A stretch of 11,122 nucleotides of DNA from an uncultured bacterium. GTDB taxonomy: Bacteria; Planctomycetota; UBA1135; GCA-002686595. Under the pieces are notes generated by a model, which searched no databases, was not told the origin of the DNA, and saw nothing but the letters and a program-made list of their open reading frames with translations. A program made the position numbers and the translations under genes. The stretch lies in contig CAJXRJ010000181.1 in NCBI GenBank assembly GCA_913058555.1, positions 1-11,122 of the forward strand. Direction: 5' to 3'. Below are positions 1 through 6,859 of the stretch, piece after piece; positions within the stretch are counted from its first letter, which is position 1; each line of letters begins with the position of its first letter.

Positions 1-46
1 TACACACTGCATATCGTCGGCAGCGTCAGATGTGTATAAGAGACAG
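1..46 (+). other. Nextera adapter at the left end (technical sequence)
   Basis: Bases 14-46 match the Illumina Nextera read-1 transposase adapter, ending in the 19-base mosaic end AGATGTGTATAAGAGACAG at 28-46. Bases 7-46 are the exact reverse complement of 11083-11122, so the two ends form a 40-bp inverted terminal repeat created by library construction. This is not biological sequence, and native DNA begins at 47. Confidence 0.98.
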
Positions 47-211
47 ATGTTGGGATGAGCAGGCATCCTAGGAGGATCGTGGCCCCAAGCCGGTCACACG
101 GCGGTAACAGCAAGCGGGCAGAGCCCCGGCAGGAGGCCTTCGTAGCGTGGCCGTGTGCCCGCATGGCCGGCGCGTCGAACCGGACTCACATCCTCGGTGT
201 AAGCTTGGCCA
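47..211. other. Leader region before the PhoD-like gene; no gene seen
   Basis: These 165 bases lie between the adapter and the first start codon. Short open frames here have no recognisable product and overlap the real gene in other frames. The one useful signal is TAAGCT at 200-205, six bases before the ATG at 212. It matches the TAnnnT pattern seen before other genes in the window. No clear Shine-Dalgarno precedes the ATG. Confidence 0.5.
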
Positions 212-1657
212 ATGAAAGAACTCTGCCTTGCGACGCTTCTCCTTGCGCCTCTCCACGGGGTTGCCCATGTCAAGGCGGACGTCTTCTTCACCCAGGGCCT
301 GATGGTCGGGGAAGTGACGTCTAGCACGGCGGTCGTGCAGGTGCGCGTCACGAAGACCGGGGCCCTCGTCGACGGCGTGGCATTTGACGATGGCGATGCG
401 TTGCGCGATGGCGACCTCCCGGGTGTCGAGGCGTCGGTTCGTTTCTCTTACAGGACCGTGGGGAGCTCGGAAGTTCAATGGACGGAGCCCGTGGAGGCCA
501 ATGCGAGCAACGATTTCATCGCCCGCGTGGTGCTGTCCGGGCTCAAGGCGGGCAGGGGGTATCAGTGCTCAGCAGCACCGGTCGGTGCGGGGGCCGAGCC
601 GCAGGTCTCCGCAAGTTTCCATACCCTGCCCGGGGCCACCGTGGGCGCGCCGGTCCGGTTCCACGTGGTCACCGGAATGAACTACGACAAGTTCTATGCT
701 CCCAGCGGCTACCGTGGCGAGGATCGCTCCATGGGATACCCTGCTTGCGTGGCCATGGCGAAGCTGAGGCCTGACTTCGTGGTCTACACGGGCGACGACG
801 TCTACTACGACAAGCCGCCGAAGACGAAGAGCATCGCGGACATGCGGGCCAAGTGGCATCGCCAGTTTTCCCGTCCGCGCATGGTTGCCCTCAATGGGGC
901 GGCCCCCGGCTACTGGATGAAGGATGACCACGATCACCGCACGAACGACTCGGATGCGGTGGGCGACTACTTTCCTTCGCACGACCTCGGTCTCCGACTC
1001 TTCCGCGAACAGGCTCCGATCTTCGCCCAGGACGACGACACCTCACCGACCTACCGGACCCATCGCGTCAGCAAGGACCTGCAGATCTGGATGCTCGAGG
1101 GGCGCGACTACCGGAGTCCGAACAAGATGACGGATGGGCCGGGCAAGACGATCTGGGGCGAAGAGCAGCTGGCGTGGATCAAGCGCACCCTCTTGGCATC
1201 CGACGCCACCTACAAGCTGATCATCAGTCCCACGCCGTTGGTGGGTCCGGACGATGGCTACAAGCGCGACAACCACACGAATCCCAAGGGCTTCTTGCAC
1301 GAGGGCACGGGGTTCAAGCAGTGGTGCGCCAAGGAGAAGCTCCTGGAGACGGGCACGTACTTCATCTGTGGAGACCGACACTGGCAGTACCACTCGATCG
1401 AGTCGAGTGGAGCCCAAGAGTTCTCCTCAGGGGCGATATGCGATGCCAATAGCCGCATCGGCCGTAGCCCAGGCGATCCCAAGAGCACGGACCCAAAGGG
1501 ACTCATCCGGCAGCCGTATGCCCAGAAGAGACGCTCCGGGGGTTTCCTTTCCGTGGTGTGTGAGCCCCGGGTGGAAGAGCGACCGGCGGCCCTGCGGCTG
1601 GAGTTCTACGACGAACAAGGCAAAGAGCTGTACTCCGTAACGCCGCCCCGCCACTGA
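212..1657 (+). CDS. PhoD-like exported metallophosphatase (alkaline phosphatase D family)
   Basis: Likely an exported phosphatase or phosphodiesterase acting on phosphate esters outside the cytoplasm, with a PhoD-type metal centre. The 481-residue product starts with a short signal-peptide-like segment (residues 1-22, hydrophobic, ending HVKA). A beta-rich fibronectin-like PhoD N-terminal domain follows (about 28-138), then the metallophosphatase domain (about 148-455). Metal-binding motifs are visible in order: TGDDVYYD (193-200), DDHDHRTND (238-246, the family's DDHD signature) and GDRH (387-390). The length is usual for the family, so it looks intact. The ATG at 212 is chosen because the signal segment begins there. 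The true substrate is not readable from sequence, and many planctomycete PhoD-like proteins are uncharacterised. It converges on the next gene, and the whole gap between them is a repeat element. Confidence 0.9.
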   Translation: MKELCLATLLLAPLHGVAHVKADVFFTQGLMVGEVTSSTAVVQVRVTKTGALVDGVAFDDGDALRDGDLPGVEASVRFSYRTVGSSEVQWTEPVEANASNDFIARVVLSGLKAGRGYQCSAAPVGAGAEPQVSASFHTLPGATVGAPVRFHVVTGMNYDKFYAPSGYRGEDRSMGYPACVAMAKLRPDFVVYTGDDVYYDKPPKTKSIADMRAKWHRQFSRPRMVALNGAAPGYWMKDDHDHRTNDSDAVGDYFPSHDLGLRLFREQAPIFAQDDDTSPTYRTHRVSKDLQIWMLEGRDYRSPNKMTDGPGKTIWGEEQLAWIKRTLLASDATYKLIISPTPLVGPDDGYKRDNHTNPKGFLHEGTGFKQWCAKEKLLETGTYFICGDRHWQYHSIESSGAQEFSSGAICDANSRIGRSPGDPKSTDPKGLIRQPYAQKRRSGGFLSVVCEPRVEERPAALRLEFYDEQGKELYSVTPPRH

Positions 1658-1660
1658 TCG

Positions 1661-1833
1661 CGGTACGGCGGTACCGGTACGGAGCCAGGATCAATTTTTC
1701 GCTTTCAGCCGCCCCGCCTGGATACGGGTTAGGGTCCGCCCCGAGAAAGGGAAGTGCGGTGCTTGATTCGTACTTTGCGTACTTGGCTAAAGGCGAAAAA
1801 ATGATCCTGGCTCCGTACTTGGCTCCGTACTTC
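1661..1833 (+). repeat. Inverted-repeat element, copy 1 (fills a convergent gap)
   Basis: The left arm at 1677-1702 and right arm at 1793-1818 are reverse complements over 26 bases with one mismatch. The centre is about 90 bp. Outside the arms are extra GTAC units at 1663 and 1671 on the left and a duplicated GGCTCCGTACTT on the right (GTAC at 1815 and 1827). The centre also carries two GTACTT units near 1770 and 1779. The element starts 3 nt after the stop of the PhoD-like gene and ends 1 nt from the stop of the converging lipoprotein gene, so the gap contains little else. Confidence 0.9.
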
Positions 1834-1834
1834 G

Positions 1835-2905
1835 TCATCGGCTACGACTGCCAGCGTGTGTCCAATCCGTGAACCCAACGTTCTTCCCGGGGCGGCTCGG
1901 CGCCAGCGCTGGGAATTCCGCGCCATACACATGGTTGATCAAGTGCGTCTGCCACGTGTCATCGCCCTCTGCTGGATAGTCAGCTTCCTCGTGCAGCCAC
2001 TTGAATGCACGGAGGAGGGCTCGATCGCTCCACTCCCAAGGCAATTCGCCGACGCTCTCAAGAATCACCGCCTGCACGAGTGCACCTTGGAGGGCTTCGT
2101 ATACGTAGTTCTCCTTCGGTGGCGGCCAGCTGAATTTGCCTCCCCGCCGTTGGTCATCCGGGAGAACGCCGCCGATCGAATGGCCCCTGCGTCGACTCCC
2201 GGCCGGATTGACTCCGACGGGTTCCGTAGCGTCAGCTTGCCAGCTGAGTCCCTTGTACTTGAATCCTGCATACGAGTCGCGATCGCCGAGCCAGCCGCGT
2301 AGGACCTTGGCGGCGCGTGTCAGGTCTTCTCTGTCCCCCAGGTAGGCCGCGACGGCGACGCGTGCGGCGCCCGCGTGAGTTCCCCAGTTGTTGGGCCGGT
2401 CCTCGTGGGTAGAGATGAGCGTCCTCCCGTCGAGTTTCACTTTCCTAATAGTCTTGAGCCACTCTCGAAACCGTCGACCCGCGTCCTCAGGCAGCTTCAC
2501 TAGGTCCGCGGCGATCACGTAGCCCACCAAGTTGCGCCCGAGTGCCAGCGTCCGGCCGCCGTCCTCAGTTCCGATCGCAGCGAGGCACGCCTGGGTCACT
2601 TCCGTGCGCAGGGATTCCTCGCCGGTTCGGACGAACACGAGCGCCTTGGCGAGCACGCATACGTCGGTCATGTCGTCCTGGTCTGCGATCTTCGGTGTCT
2701 TCACCGGCCGCTTGGCGAAGGCCGCGAGGCTCTCCCACGCCTTCCCTTCCATCGGTAGCTGCTCCACGGCCTCCCTGGAGATCCAGAAGTCGTGAACGGG
2801 GTCCCCCTGGGGCGCCGTAGGTGTCGTCTTCGATTCCTGGCCGCCGCATCCAGCGAACGCGAGCACCAGGCAGGCACCATGCAACCATGCATTCGTGATC
2901 GTCAT
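1835..2905 (-). CDS. Lipoprotein with alginate-lyase-like alpha/alpha-toroid domain
   Basis: Predicted lipid-anchored polysaccharide lyase-like protein of 356 residues. A lipoprotein signal is clear: hydrophobic residues 10-19, then Cys20 in LAFAGC. The mature part is mostly helical and resembles the alginate lyase family (Pfam Alginate_lyase type). Shared-looking features are NNWG (172-175), in the place of the Asn-Asn/His catalytic motif of classical A1-III lyases, GVLPDDQRR (246-254), then NYVYEAL (266-272) supplying candidate Arg and Tyr, and the conserved tail WQTHLINHVYG (318-328). The classical histidine after NN is Trp here, so activity on alginate is not assured; the substrate could be another uronic-acid polymer. 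The ATG at 2903-2905 is set by the lipobox. The stop codon lies 1 nt from repeat copy 1, but the ending GFTDWTH looks natural, so I see no truncation. Confidence 0.78.
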   Translation of the reverse strand: MTITNAWLHGACLVLAFAGCGGQESKTTPTAPQGDPVHDFWISREAVEQLPMEGKAWESLAAFAKRPVKTPKIADQDDMTDVCVLAKALVFVRTGEESLRTEVTQACLAAIGTEDGGRTLALGRNLVGYVIAADLVKLPEDAGRRFREWLKTIRKVKLDGRTLISTHEDRPNNWGTHAGAARVAVAAYLGDREDLTRAAKVLRGWLGDRDSYAGFKYKGLSWQADATEPVGVNPAGSRRRGHSIGGVLPDDQRRGGKFSWPPPKENYVYEALQGALVQAVILESVGELPWEWSDRALLRAFKWLHEEADYPAEGDDTWQTHLINHVYGAEFPALAPSRPGKNVGFTDWTHAGSRSR

Positions 2906-3090
2906 TGGACGCGCGAGACTACACGGAGAGATCTTCCGCGGCGGACGGATACGTAACCGTTTCCGCCAAACGTCGTCTCTATCGAGCGCAGCTGCCGCGA
3001 TTCAGTGCTGGAACTATCCGCGCCGTTCCAGTTAGTTGCCCGGGGAACAGCTGAGACGGTTACTGCAAGGTGCAGCTCCTCTGGAGCTTC
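2906..3090. other. Gap between two minus-strand genes, without a repeat element
   Basis: This 185-bp gap has no copy of the repeat family and no supported gene. At its right side, just after the stop of the unknown exported protein, is a small hairpin (3074-3088). At its left, upstream of the lyase-like gene on the minus strand, TAGTCT (plus-strand 2916-2921) sits 10 nt before the ATG and could be a weak -10. Confidence 0.4.
3074..3088 (-). terminator. Small hairpin after the unknown exported protein gene
   Basis: AGCTCC (3074-3079) and GGAGCT (3083-3088) form a perfect 6-bp stem with a 3-nt loop, beginning 2 nt beyond the stop codon of the minus-strand gene. No T-tract follows, so this is only a possible terminator or 3'-end stabiliser. 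Confidence 0.25.
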
Positions 3091-4341
3091 CTACTTCGAG
3101 AGGGCCACGAGCTTGTGCCGCATGTCACGCTCCTCCTCCAACGGCACCTGAAGTTCTTCGTCGAGGGTGAGGAGCCACGCATCGAGTCTCTTCTCAAGAG
3201 CTCCCGCCGCAGGCCCCCCGTCGAACAAGGGGCTGTCCGAGGGGAAACGCGGATCCTGCATCAAGCCGCAGATGGCCTTCGCGTAGAGGTACCTCTCGGA
3301 CTCCAGATGTTGGAGGTTCGCGGCCTGGTGGAGACGTCTGGCGGCAATCACGGCGCCGGCCGGGATTCTTCCAGTCCGGGCCCGTTCGACTTCCTTGCCG
3401 AGTGGGGGACTTGAGGTCCGATCGAGCTCCTGCTTGAACGGTTGCATCAAGAACGTGGAGAGCCTCGATGCGCATTCACGTCTCGCGGCCGGATGCGGAG
3501 ACGCATTCAGGATGTCTGCTGCGACGACCCTGCACGCGAGGTGGACCTCGTCGTCCACGCTGAAGCGAGCCGCTTCGCCGAGTTCTTTCGCGATTCGATG
3601 GGCTTCGGACGGAAAGGACGGATCCAAGGCAATGACACGCCATCGGGCCAGGACCTCGAGCGTCTTGAGATGGCGCGCCATCATCGTGGACTCCACGTAC
3701 ACCTGCACGTCAAACGGAGTCTCCAGCGGTAGCTTTGAACATTCCGCCAGCCAGGCGCGTGCCGGCGCACCGTATCCCGTCGGCCCGATGGATTGCGCGA
3801 ATCGTTTCACGGACTGATGCGCGCGCCATGGCCAAGGCGCGACCATTGCCTGCTCCCAGGTCTCTGGCCAATCGATCTGGGTCTTTGGAATGCGCCAATC
3901 CTGACCGAGGGTGGAGCGTAAGGTGCCACGCATCTCCGTCCACTCTGGAGCGAAGAATGGCTTGCCATCTTTCCCGCCTGGAATGCTCCAGTGCTTGCCG
4001 GTCTTCACGCCGAACATGTGCATGCCGAACTCCCGATCCAGTTCGATGCGAGCTCGCACCAGAGAACCAATCTCGTTCGCTGCAAGGGGGCCTCGAAAGC
4101 TCTCGGCTGCGACGATTGCCTCCGGGAGCGATGTGCCAGGGTCGGTTAGGAACTCCAGCAGAAGCTGTGGCCGCTGGAGCGCCGCGTCAAGGACGGCTGG
4201 ACGCCCGTCATAGATAGCCTTGGGCACCGGCCTTCCAAAGGGCGTGCCTTGGGACTGAACGAGGGGCACCTGGGACTGGACGTCGCAGGGGGGCAGCGGC
4301 TGCAGAGCCACGGGCAGCAGACTGATGATGGCGACGAGCAT
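3091..4341 (-). CDS. Exported protein of unknown function, largely helical
   Basis: I do not recognise a family for this 416-residue product. Residues 1-18 (MLVAIISLLPVALQPLPP) look like a signal peptide despite lacking a strong positive N-terminus; cleavage may fall near the cysteine at 19. Residues about 45-110 and 190-416 are rich in Leu, Ala, Glu and Arg and should be mainly helical. A Trp/Pro-rich stretch (about 115-175, with WSIPGGKDGK and WPETWEQAMVAPWPWRAHQS) separates them. No catalytic motif or transmembrane helix after the signal is visible. Codon use and composition match the neighbours. The ATG at 4339-4341 is chosen because the hydrophobic leader starts there; GGGGGC directly before it is too close to be a normal Shine-Dalgarno. 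The gene stands alone, 185 bp from the next gene on its strand. Confidence 0.75.
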   Translation of the reverse strand: MLVAIISLLPVALQPLPPCDVQSQVPLVQSQGTPFGRPVPKAIYDGRPAVLDAALQRPQLLLEFLTDPGTSLPEAIVAAESFRGPLAANEIGSLVRARIELDREFGMHMFGVKTGKHWSIPGGKDGKPFFAPEWTEMRGTLRSTLGQDWRIPKTQIDWPETWEQAMVAPWPWRAHQSVKRFAQSIGPTGYGAPARAWLAECSKLPLETPFDVQVYVESTMMARHLKTLEVLARWRVIALDPSFPSEAHRIAKELGEAARFSVDDEVHLACRVVAADILNASPHPAARRECASRLSTFLMQPFKQELDRTSSPPLGKEVERARTGRIPAGAVIAARRLHQAANLQHLESERYLYAKAICGLMQDPRFPSDSPLFDGGPAAGALEKRLDAWLLTLDEELQVPLEEERDMRHKLVALSK

Positions 4342-4347
4342 GCCCCC

Positions 4348-4353
4348 ATTGTG
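4348..4353 (-). promoter_or_regulatory. Possible -10 hexamer (CACAAT) 6 nt before a start codon
   Basis: Read on the minus strand, CACAAT matches TATAAT at four of six positions and ends six bases before the ATG of the unknown exported protein. No convincing -35 is visible. It is listed because the spacing repeats at other genes here. Confidence 0.25.
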
Positions 4354-4408
4354 GCCAATGGCCAGGCATCAACGGTAACTCGACCGTAACGGTCCGACAT
4401 CAAAGTGC

Positions 4409-4552
4409 CGAAGTACCGCGAAGTACCGTGCCAGGATCATTCTTTCGGTTTTGATCTGAGCGGCGGATCGTGATGGCGAGGCCAGCGACTTCATTCGCGC
4501 CACGTTGGCCAAAAGTGAAGAGACGATCCTGGCTCCGTACTTCGTACTTCGG
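4409..4552 (+). repeat. Inverted-repeat element, copy 2 (divergent gap)
   Basis: The left arm is at about 4410-4452 and the right arm at about 4511-4551. The core GCCAGGATCATTCTTTCG starts at 4430, and its reverse complement is present in slightly changed form on the right. Two GTAC units sit outside each core (4413 and 4423 on the left, 4537 and 4544 on the right), so the outer stem can still pair. The centre is about 60 bp. The copy lies between the divergent starts of the unknown exported protein and the aldo/keto reductase. Its right arm is open in frame with the reductase, which falsely lengthens that reading frame upstream. Confidence 0.9.
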
Positions 4553-4602
4553 AATCGGGATCGACGGGGGGCATCTGTTTTGCGGGGAGGTTTCACGGCC
4601 TC

Positions 4603-4611
4603 TGCTAGGCT
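4603..4611 (+). promoter_or_regulatory. Extended -10-like site before the aldo/keto reductase
   Basis: TGCTAGGCT combines a TGn extension with a TAnnnT hexamer (4606-4611) that ends 7 nt before the ATG at 4619. Transcription would then start at or next to the A of the start codon, giving a leaderless mRNA. The -35 is weak: only TTGCGG at 4580-4585 stands out, at a long 20-nt spacing. Confidence 0.35.
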
Positions 4612-4618
4612 ATTCAGC

Positions 4619-5599
4619 ATGCTGCACTTACAACGAAGCGCGAGCGGCCCCGGTGGCCGCGATCGGCGGGCATTCCTCGGAGCGGCGGCCCGTGTTGCCG
4701 TTGCCGGCGCATTGGCGCCCGCTGCCCTTGGAGCAGAGCCGCCGCCCCCACGAACGGACCCCGAGGACGAGCCGCAGCGCTCCGCTATCCGGCGCGGCCG
4801 TATCCCGCGCACTGGCGAGCTCTTACCCCTGCTCGGCCTCGGTACCTCACGTACCTTCGACGTTGATCCGAACGCGGACAATGCCGCACAGCTAGCGGTG
4901 CTGGAGCGCTTCCTTCGCTGGGGCGGTAGCTTGATCGACTCCTCTCCGATGTACAAGCGCAGCGAGGCCGTTGTGGGGGCGCTCTGCGCTCGCCTTGAAC
5001 GCAGCGACTTGTTCTACGCCACCAAGGTTTGGACCGACGAAGGGAAGCAAGCGGGCATGGAGCAGATGGCGCGCAGCGAGAAGTTGATGGGGACCGCGCG
5101 TTTCGACCTCATGCAGGTCCACAATCTGGTTGACCTCGACGTGCAATTGGAGACGCTGAAGGAGTGGCGAGCGAGCGGCCGCGTACGCTACATCGGCGTC
5201 ACTGAGATGCGGGACTTCGCCAAGGTGGAAGCGCTTGTGGACAGCGGTACGCTCGACTTCATTCAGATTCCGTATTCCGTCACCGACCGACGCGTCGAAG
5301 CGCGTGTGCTGCCGGCCTGCGTCGAGCACGGGGTGGGGGTCCTGGTCATGCGTCCATTCCAGGCGGGGAAGCTTTTCCGTGCTACGAAGGAGCTCCAGCT
5401 GCCCGCCTGGGCCGCCGATTTCGGCGCCGGCTCGTGGGCCCAGCTCTTCCTAAAGTTCATCCTCGGCCACCCCGCCATGACCGTGCCGATCCCGGCGACG
5501 AGCAAGCCGCACCACCTTGACGACAACATGGCCGCCGGTGTTGGGCCTGCTCTCGACGAGAGCGCTCGTACCAAGCTGTCCGCGATGCTCGGGGGTTGA
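4619..5599 (+). CDS. Tat-exported aldo/keto reductase
   Basis: NAD(P)H-dependent oxidoreductase of the aldo/keto reductase superfamily, 326 residues, probably exported folded by the Tat system. The leader has DRRAFL (15-20), a twin-arginine motif, then the alanine-rich hydrophobic stretch GAAARVAVAGALAPAALGAE (21-40). The barrel carries the catalytic tetrad: Asp107 and Tyr112 in IDSSPMY, Lys136 in FYATKVW and His168 in LMQVHNL. The later IPATSKPHHLDDN (291-303) is the usual cofactor-binding part. The ATG at 4619 is chosen over an upstream in-frame ATG at 4505, because the extension is translated repeat element and the Tat leader begins at 4619. It converges with a GNAT gene, with a strong hairpin between them. 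The substrate is unknown; other Tat-leader members are also poorly characterised. Confidence 0.92.
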   Translation: MLHLQRSASGPGGRDRRAFLGAAARVAVAGALAPAALGAEPPPPRTDPEDEPQRSAIRRGRIPRTGELLPLLGLGTSRTFDVDPNADNAAQLAVLERFLRWGGSLIDSSPMYKRSEAVVGALCARLERSDLFYATKVWTDEGKQAGMEQMARSEKLMGTARFDLMQVHNLVDLDVQLETLKEWRASGRVRYIGVTEMRDFAKVEALVDSGTLDFIQIPYSVTDRRVEARVLPACVEHGVGVLVMRPFQAGKLFRATKELQLPAWAADFGAGSWAQLFLKFILGHPAMTVPIPATSKPHHLDDNMAAGVGPALDESARTKLSAMLGG

Positions 5600-5602
5600 A
5601 TC

Positions 5603-5638
5603 GTCGCGTGGTCGGTGCGGAATCGTCCGGCCCGCGAC
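5603..5638. terminator. Strong hairpin in the convergent gap; likely bidirectional terminator
   Basis: GTCGCG (5603-5608) plus GGTCGG (5610-5615) pairs with CCGGCC (5627-5632) plus CGCGAC (5633-5638). This makes 12 base pairs including one G-T wobble, with a single bulged T at 5609 and an 11-nt loop. It starts 3 nt after the reductase stop and lies 13 nt past the stop of the converging GNAT gene. There is no T-tract, so it may need Rho or act as an RNA 3'-end stabiliser. Confidence 0.5.
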
Positions 5639-5651
5639 TCCCGACAACCAA

Positions 5652-6104
5652 TCATGGCGACTTGGAGGTATGCCGAGTGACGATGACTGGCTCCTTATGC
5701 GCCGCGGTACAGAACTCAAGTCGCTTCGCGAGGGCCGCTGGCGCGGACTCGCGTTCGACTTCGACGAAGCCATGGGCTCCGTATAGCTCCATCAGGTCGG
5801 CGAAGGGAGTGCACCATAGCGCGGCGCCGTCCGGCACCCAGGCGATGAGGTGTTCGACGATCTGGCCGGCGATGCCCTGCCGCCTCGCGCTGTCCTTGAC
5901 CCACATCCCGCCAAGTTCAAAAGACCGCACGCCGGCCTCCACACCGAGGTTGATCAGACGACCTACGCCCACCAGTTCATCACCGCGGTGAGCAGCCAGC
6001 ATGCGGGTGCACGCCGGGTCGGTCCGCTTGAAGCCCAGCTCCTCGTAAATGGGGTCGCTGATGTGCATGCCGCTGGCGGCAAGTTGGGTGTACTTGATGA
6101 ACAT
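5652..6104 (-). CDS. GNAT family N-acetyltransferase
   Basis: Probable cytoplasmic acetyl-CoA-dependent N-acetyltransferase of 150 residues; the acceptor is unknown. The acetyl-CoA-binding motif is RRQGIA (74-79) at the start of a helix, preceded by the strand FELGGMWV (62-69). The later PFADLMELYGAHGFVEVE (100-117) is the usual GNAT C-terminal strand-helix-strand. The N-terminus is short for the fold: the typical first strand and helix are not obvious before about residue 15. The assigned ATG (6102-6104) lies only 11 nt from the arm of repeat copy 3, so an insertion may have replaced the original 5' end or leader. No Shine-Dalgarno or good -10 is visible between them. It converges on the aldo/keto reductase. 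Confidence 0.87.
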   Translation of the reverse strand: MFIKYTQLAASGMHISDPIYEELGFKRTDPACTRMLAAHRGDELVGVGRLINLGVEAGVRSFELGGMWVKDSARRQGIAGQIVEHLIAWVPDGAALWCTPFADLMELYGAHGFVEVERESAPAALAKRLEFCTAAHKEPVIVTRHTSKSP

Positions 6105-6115
6105 GATTGAAGAGG

Positions 6116-6238
6116 AAGTACGGAGCCAGGATCATTCTTCCACTTTTGATCCTGACGGTCTGAGGTTGATGACTTGGGCAGTGGCTCCGATGGCGCCACG
6201 TTCGTCGAAAGCGAAAAAATGATCCTGGCTCCGTACTT
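6116..6238 (+). repeat. Inverted-repeat element, copy 3 (shortest complete copy)
   Basis: The left arm is at 6116-6150 and the right arm at about 6208-6238. Both end in AAGTACGGAGCCAGGATCAT or its reverse complement, giving a well-matched terminal stem with a single GTAC unit on each side (6118 and 6233). The centre is about 60 bp. It lies between two minus-strand GNAT genes, 11 nt upstream of the start of one and 40 nt downstream of the stop of the other. At 123 bp it probably approximates the basic unit of the family. Confidence 0.92.
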
Positions 6239-6278
6239 CTGGGGGTCGTGCCGACGCGGCGCCACCCTCGGGCGCGGG

Positions 6279-6746
6279 CTAGGGAATCGAAGTGAGGTTC
6301 AGCTTCAGACTCACGTCGCATGTCGCCGAGTGCGGCTTGTCCGCGACCTCGGTGAAACCGAGGCTCTTGTAAAGCGAGAGTGCGGCGCTGAGCTTCAGGC
6401 TCGATTGCAGGACCAGCTGATGGGCGCCCTGCTCTCGGGCGAATTCGATCGCACGCTGGGCCAGCCGGCGACCGTGGCCGCGAGAGCGCTCTTCAGCGGC
6501 GAGGTAGAGCTTCCTTAGCTCCCACTCGGTCGCTGATCTCTGAACAACACCGAGCACGCCCACCACGGCGCTGTTCCGCTCGAGAACCTCGAGCAGCGAA
6601 GAGCTGTTGAAGTAGGCGTCCACGCTCCCGTACAGGTCGAGGTCGGCCCCCTTGGGCTCTGGCTCGAACCCGAACTCCCTCCCGACCTCAGCGACCAAAA
6701 CGCGGATCGCCTCGAGGTCGTGGTTGGTGGCTTTGCGCAGCTGCAT
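6279..6746 (-). CDS. GNAT family N-acetyltransferase
   Basis: A second probable acetyl-CoA-dependent N-acetyltransferase, 155 residues and complete for the fold. The first strand is MQLRKAT, then helix 1 (HDLEAIRVLVAEVGREFG). Strands around VVGVLGVVQ (61-69) and WELRKLYL (75-82) lead into the acetyl-CoA motif RSRGHG (87-92), which fits Q/R-x-x-G-x-G/A. The C-terminal part has the common ALSLYKSLGFTEVAD (122-136). It is clearly different in sequence from the neighbouring GNAT, so the pair is not a recent duplication. The acceptor is unknown. The ATG at 6744-6746 begins the first strand directly. A promoter-like pair with -10 TAGCCT lies 6 nt upstream, suggesting a leaderless message. Confidence 0.92.
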   Translation of the reverse strand: MQLRKATNHDLEAIRVLVAEVGREFGFEPEPKGADLDLYGSVDAYFNSSSLLEVLERNSAVVGVLGVVQRSATEWELRKLYLAAEERSRGHGRRLAQRAIEFAREQGAHQLVLQSSLKLSAALSLYKSLGFTEVADKPHSATCDVSLKLNLTSIP

Positions 6747-6752
6747 GCCGTA

Positions 6753-6780
6753 AGGCTATCGCCAGCTGCGCAGATGTCCC
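6753..6780 (-). promoter_or_regulatory. Candidate promoter of the second GNAT gene
   Basis: On the minus strand, GGGACA (plus 6775-6780) and TAGCCT (plus 6753-6758) are 16 nt apart and resemble -35 and -10 elements. The -10 ends 6 nt before the ATG, which would put the transcription start at or next to the start codon. No Shine-Dalgarno is present. Confidence 0.4.
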
Positions 6781-6788
6781 GCAGGTCA

Positions 6789-6826
6789 TTCTGAGCCAGG
6801 GTCATTCTTTCACTTTGGACCCCCGA
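6789..6826 (+). repeat. Inverted-repeat element, copy 4 (half copy, left arm only)
   Basis: GAGCCAGGGTCATTCTTTCA (6793-6812) is a left arm with few changes from the other copies. No matching right arm with the reverse complement follows. GGCGTCGGCCGAACGA near 6850-6865 resembles the interior sequence that precedes the right arm in copies 2 and 6, which suggests the right arm was lost. It lies in the divergent gap between the second GNAT and the 756-residue lipoprotein. Confidence 0.75.
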
Positions 6827-6840
6827 TGCCGGTTCGAGAA

Positions 6841-6859
6841 GGCCGGCGTGGCGTCGGCC
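6841..6859. other. Hairpin next to the half-copy repeat
   Basis: GGCCGGCG (6841-6848) pairs with CGTCGGCC (6852-6859) over 8 base pairs including one G-T wobble, closing a 3-nt loop. It falls where the centre and right part of copy 4 would be. Its role is unknown; no T-tract follows. Confidence 0.4.

Noticed and set aside
1793..1818. Repeat arms as simple Rho-independent terminators because of their A or T runs
   Set aside because: The A/T run sits inside the stem, not after it, and the arms are 60-90 bp apart, so a classic intrinsic terminator does not form.
1856..2302. 148-residue plus-strand open frame antisense to the lyase-like lipoprotein
   Set aside because: The minus-strand product has a lipobox and a family match; this frame has neither.
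4505..4618. In-frame N-terminal extension of the aldo/keto reductase from an ATG at 4505
   Set aside because: The extension translates the right arm of repeat copy 2, and the Tat signal peptide begins at the ATG at 4619.
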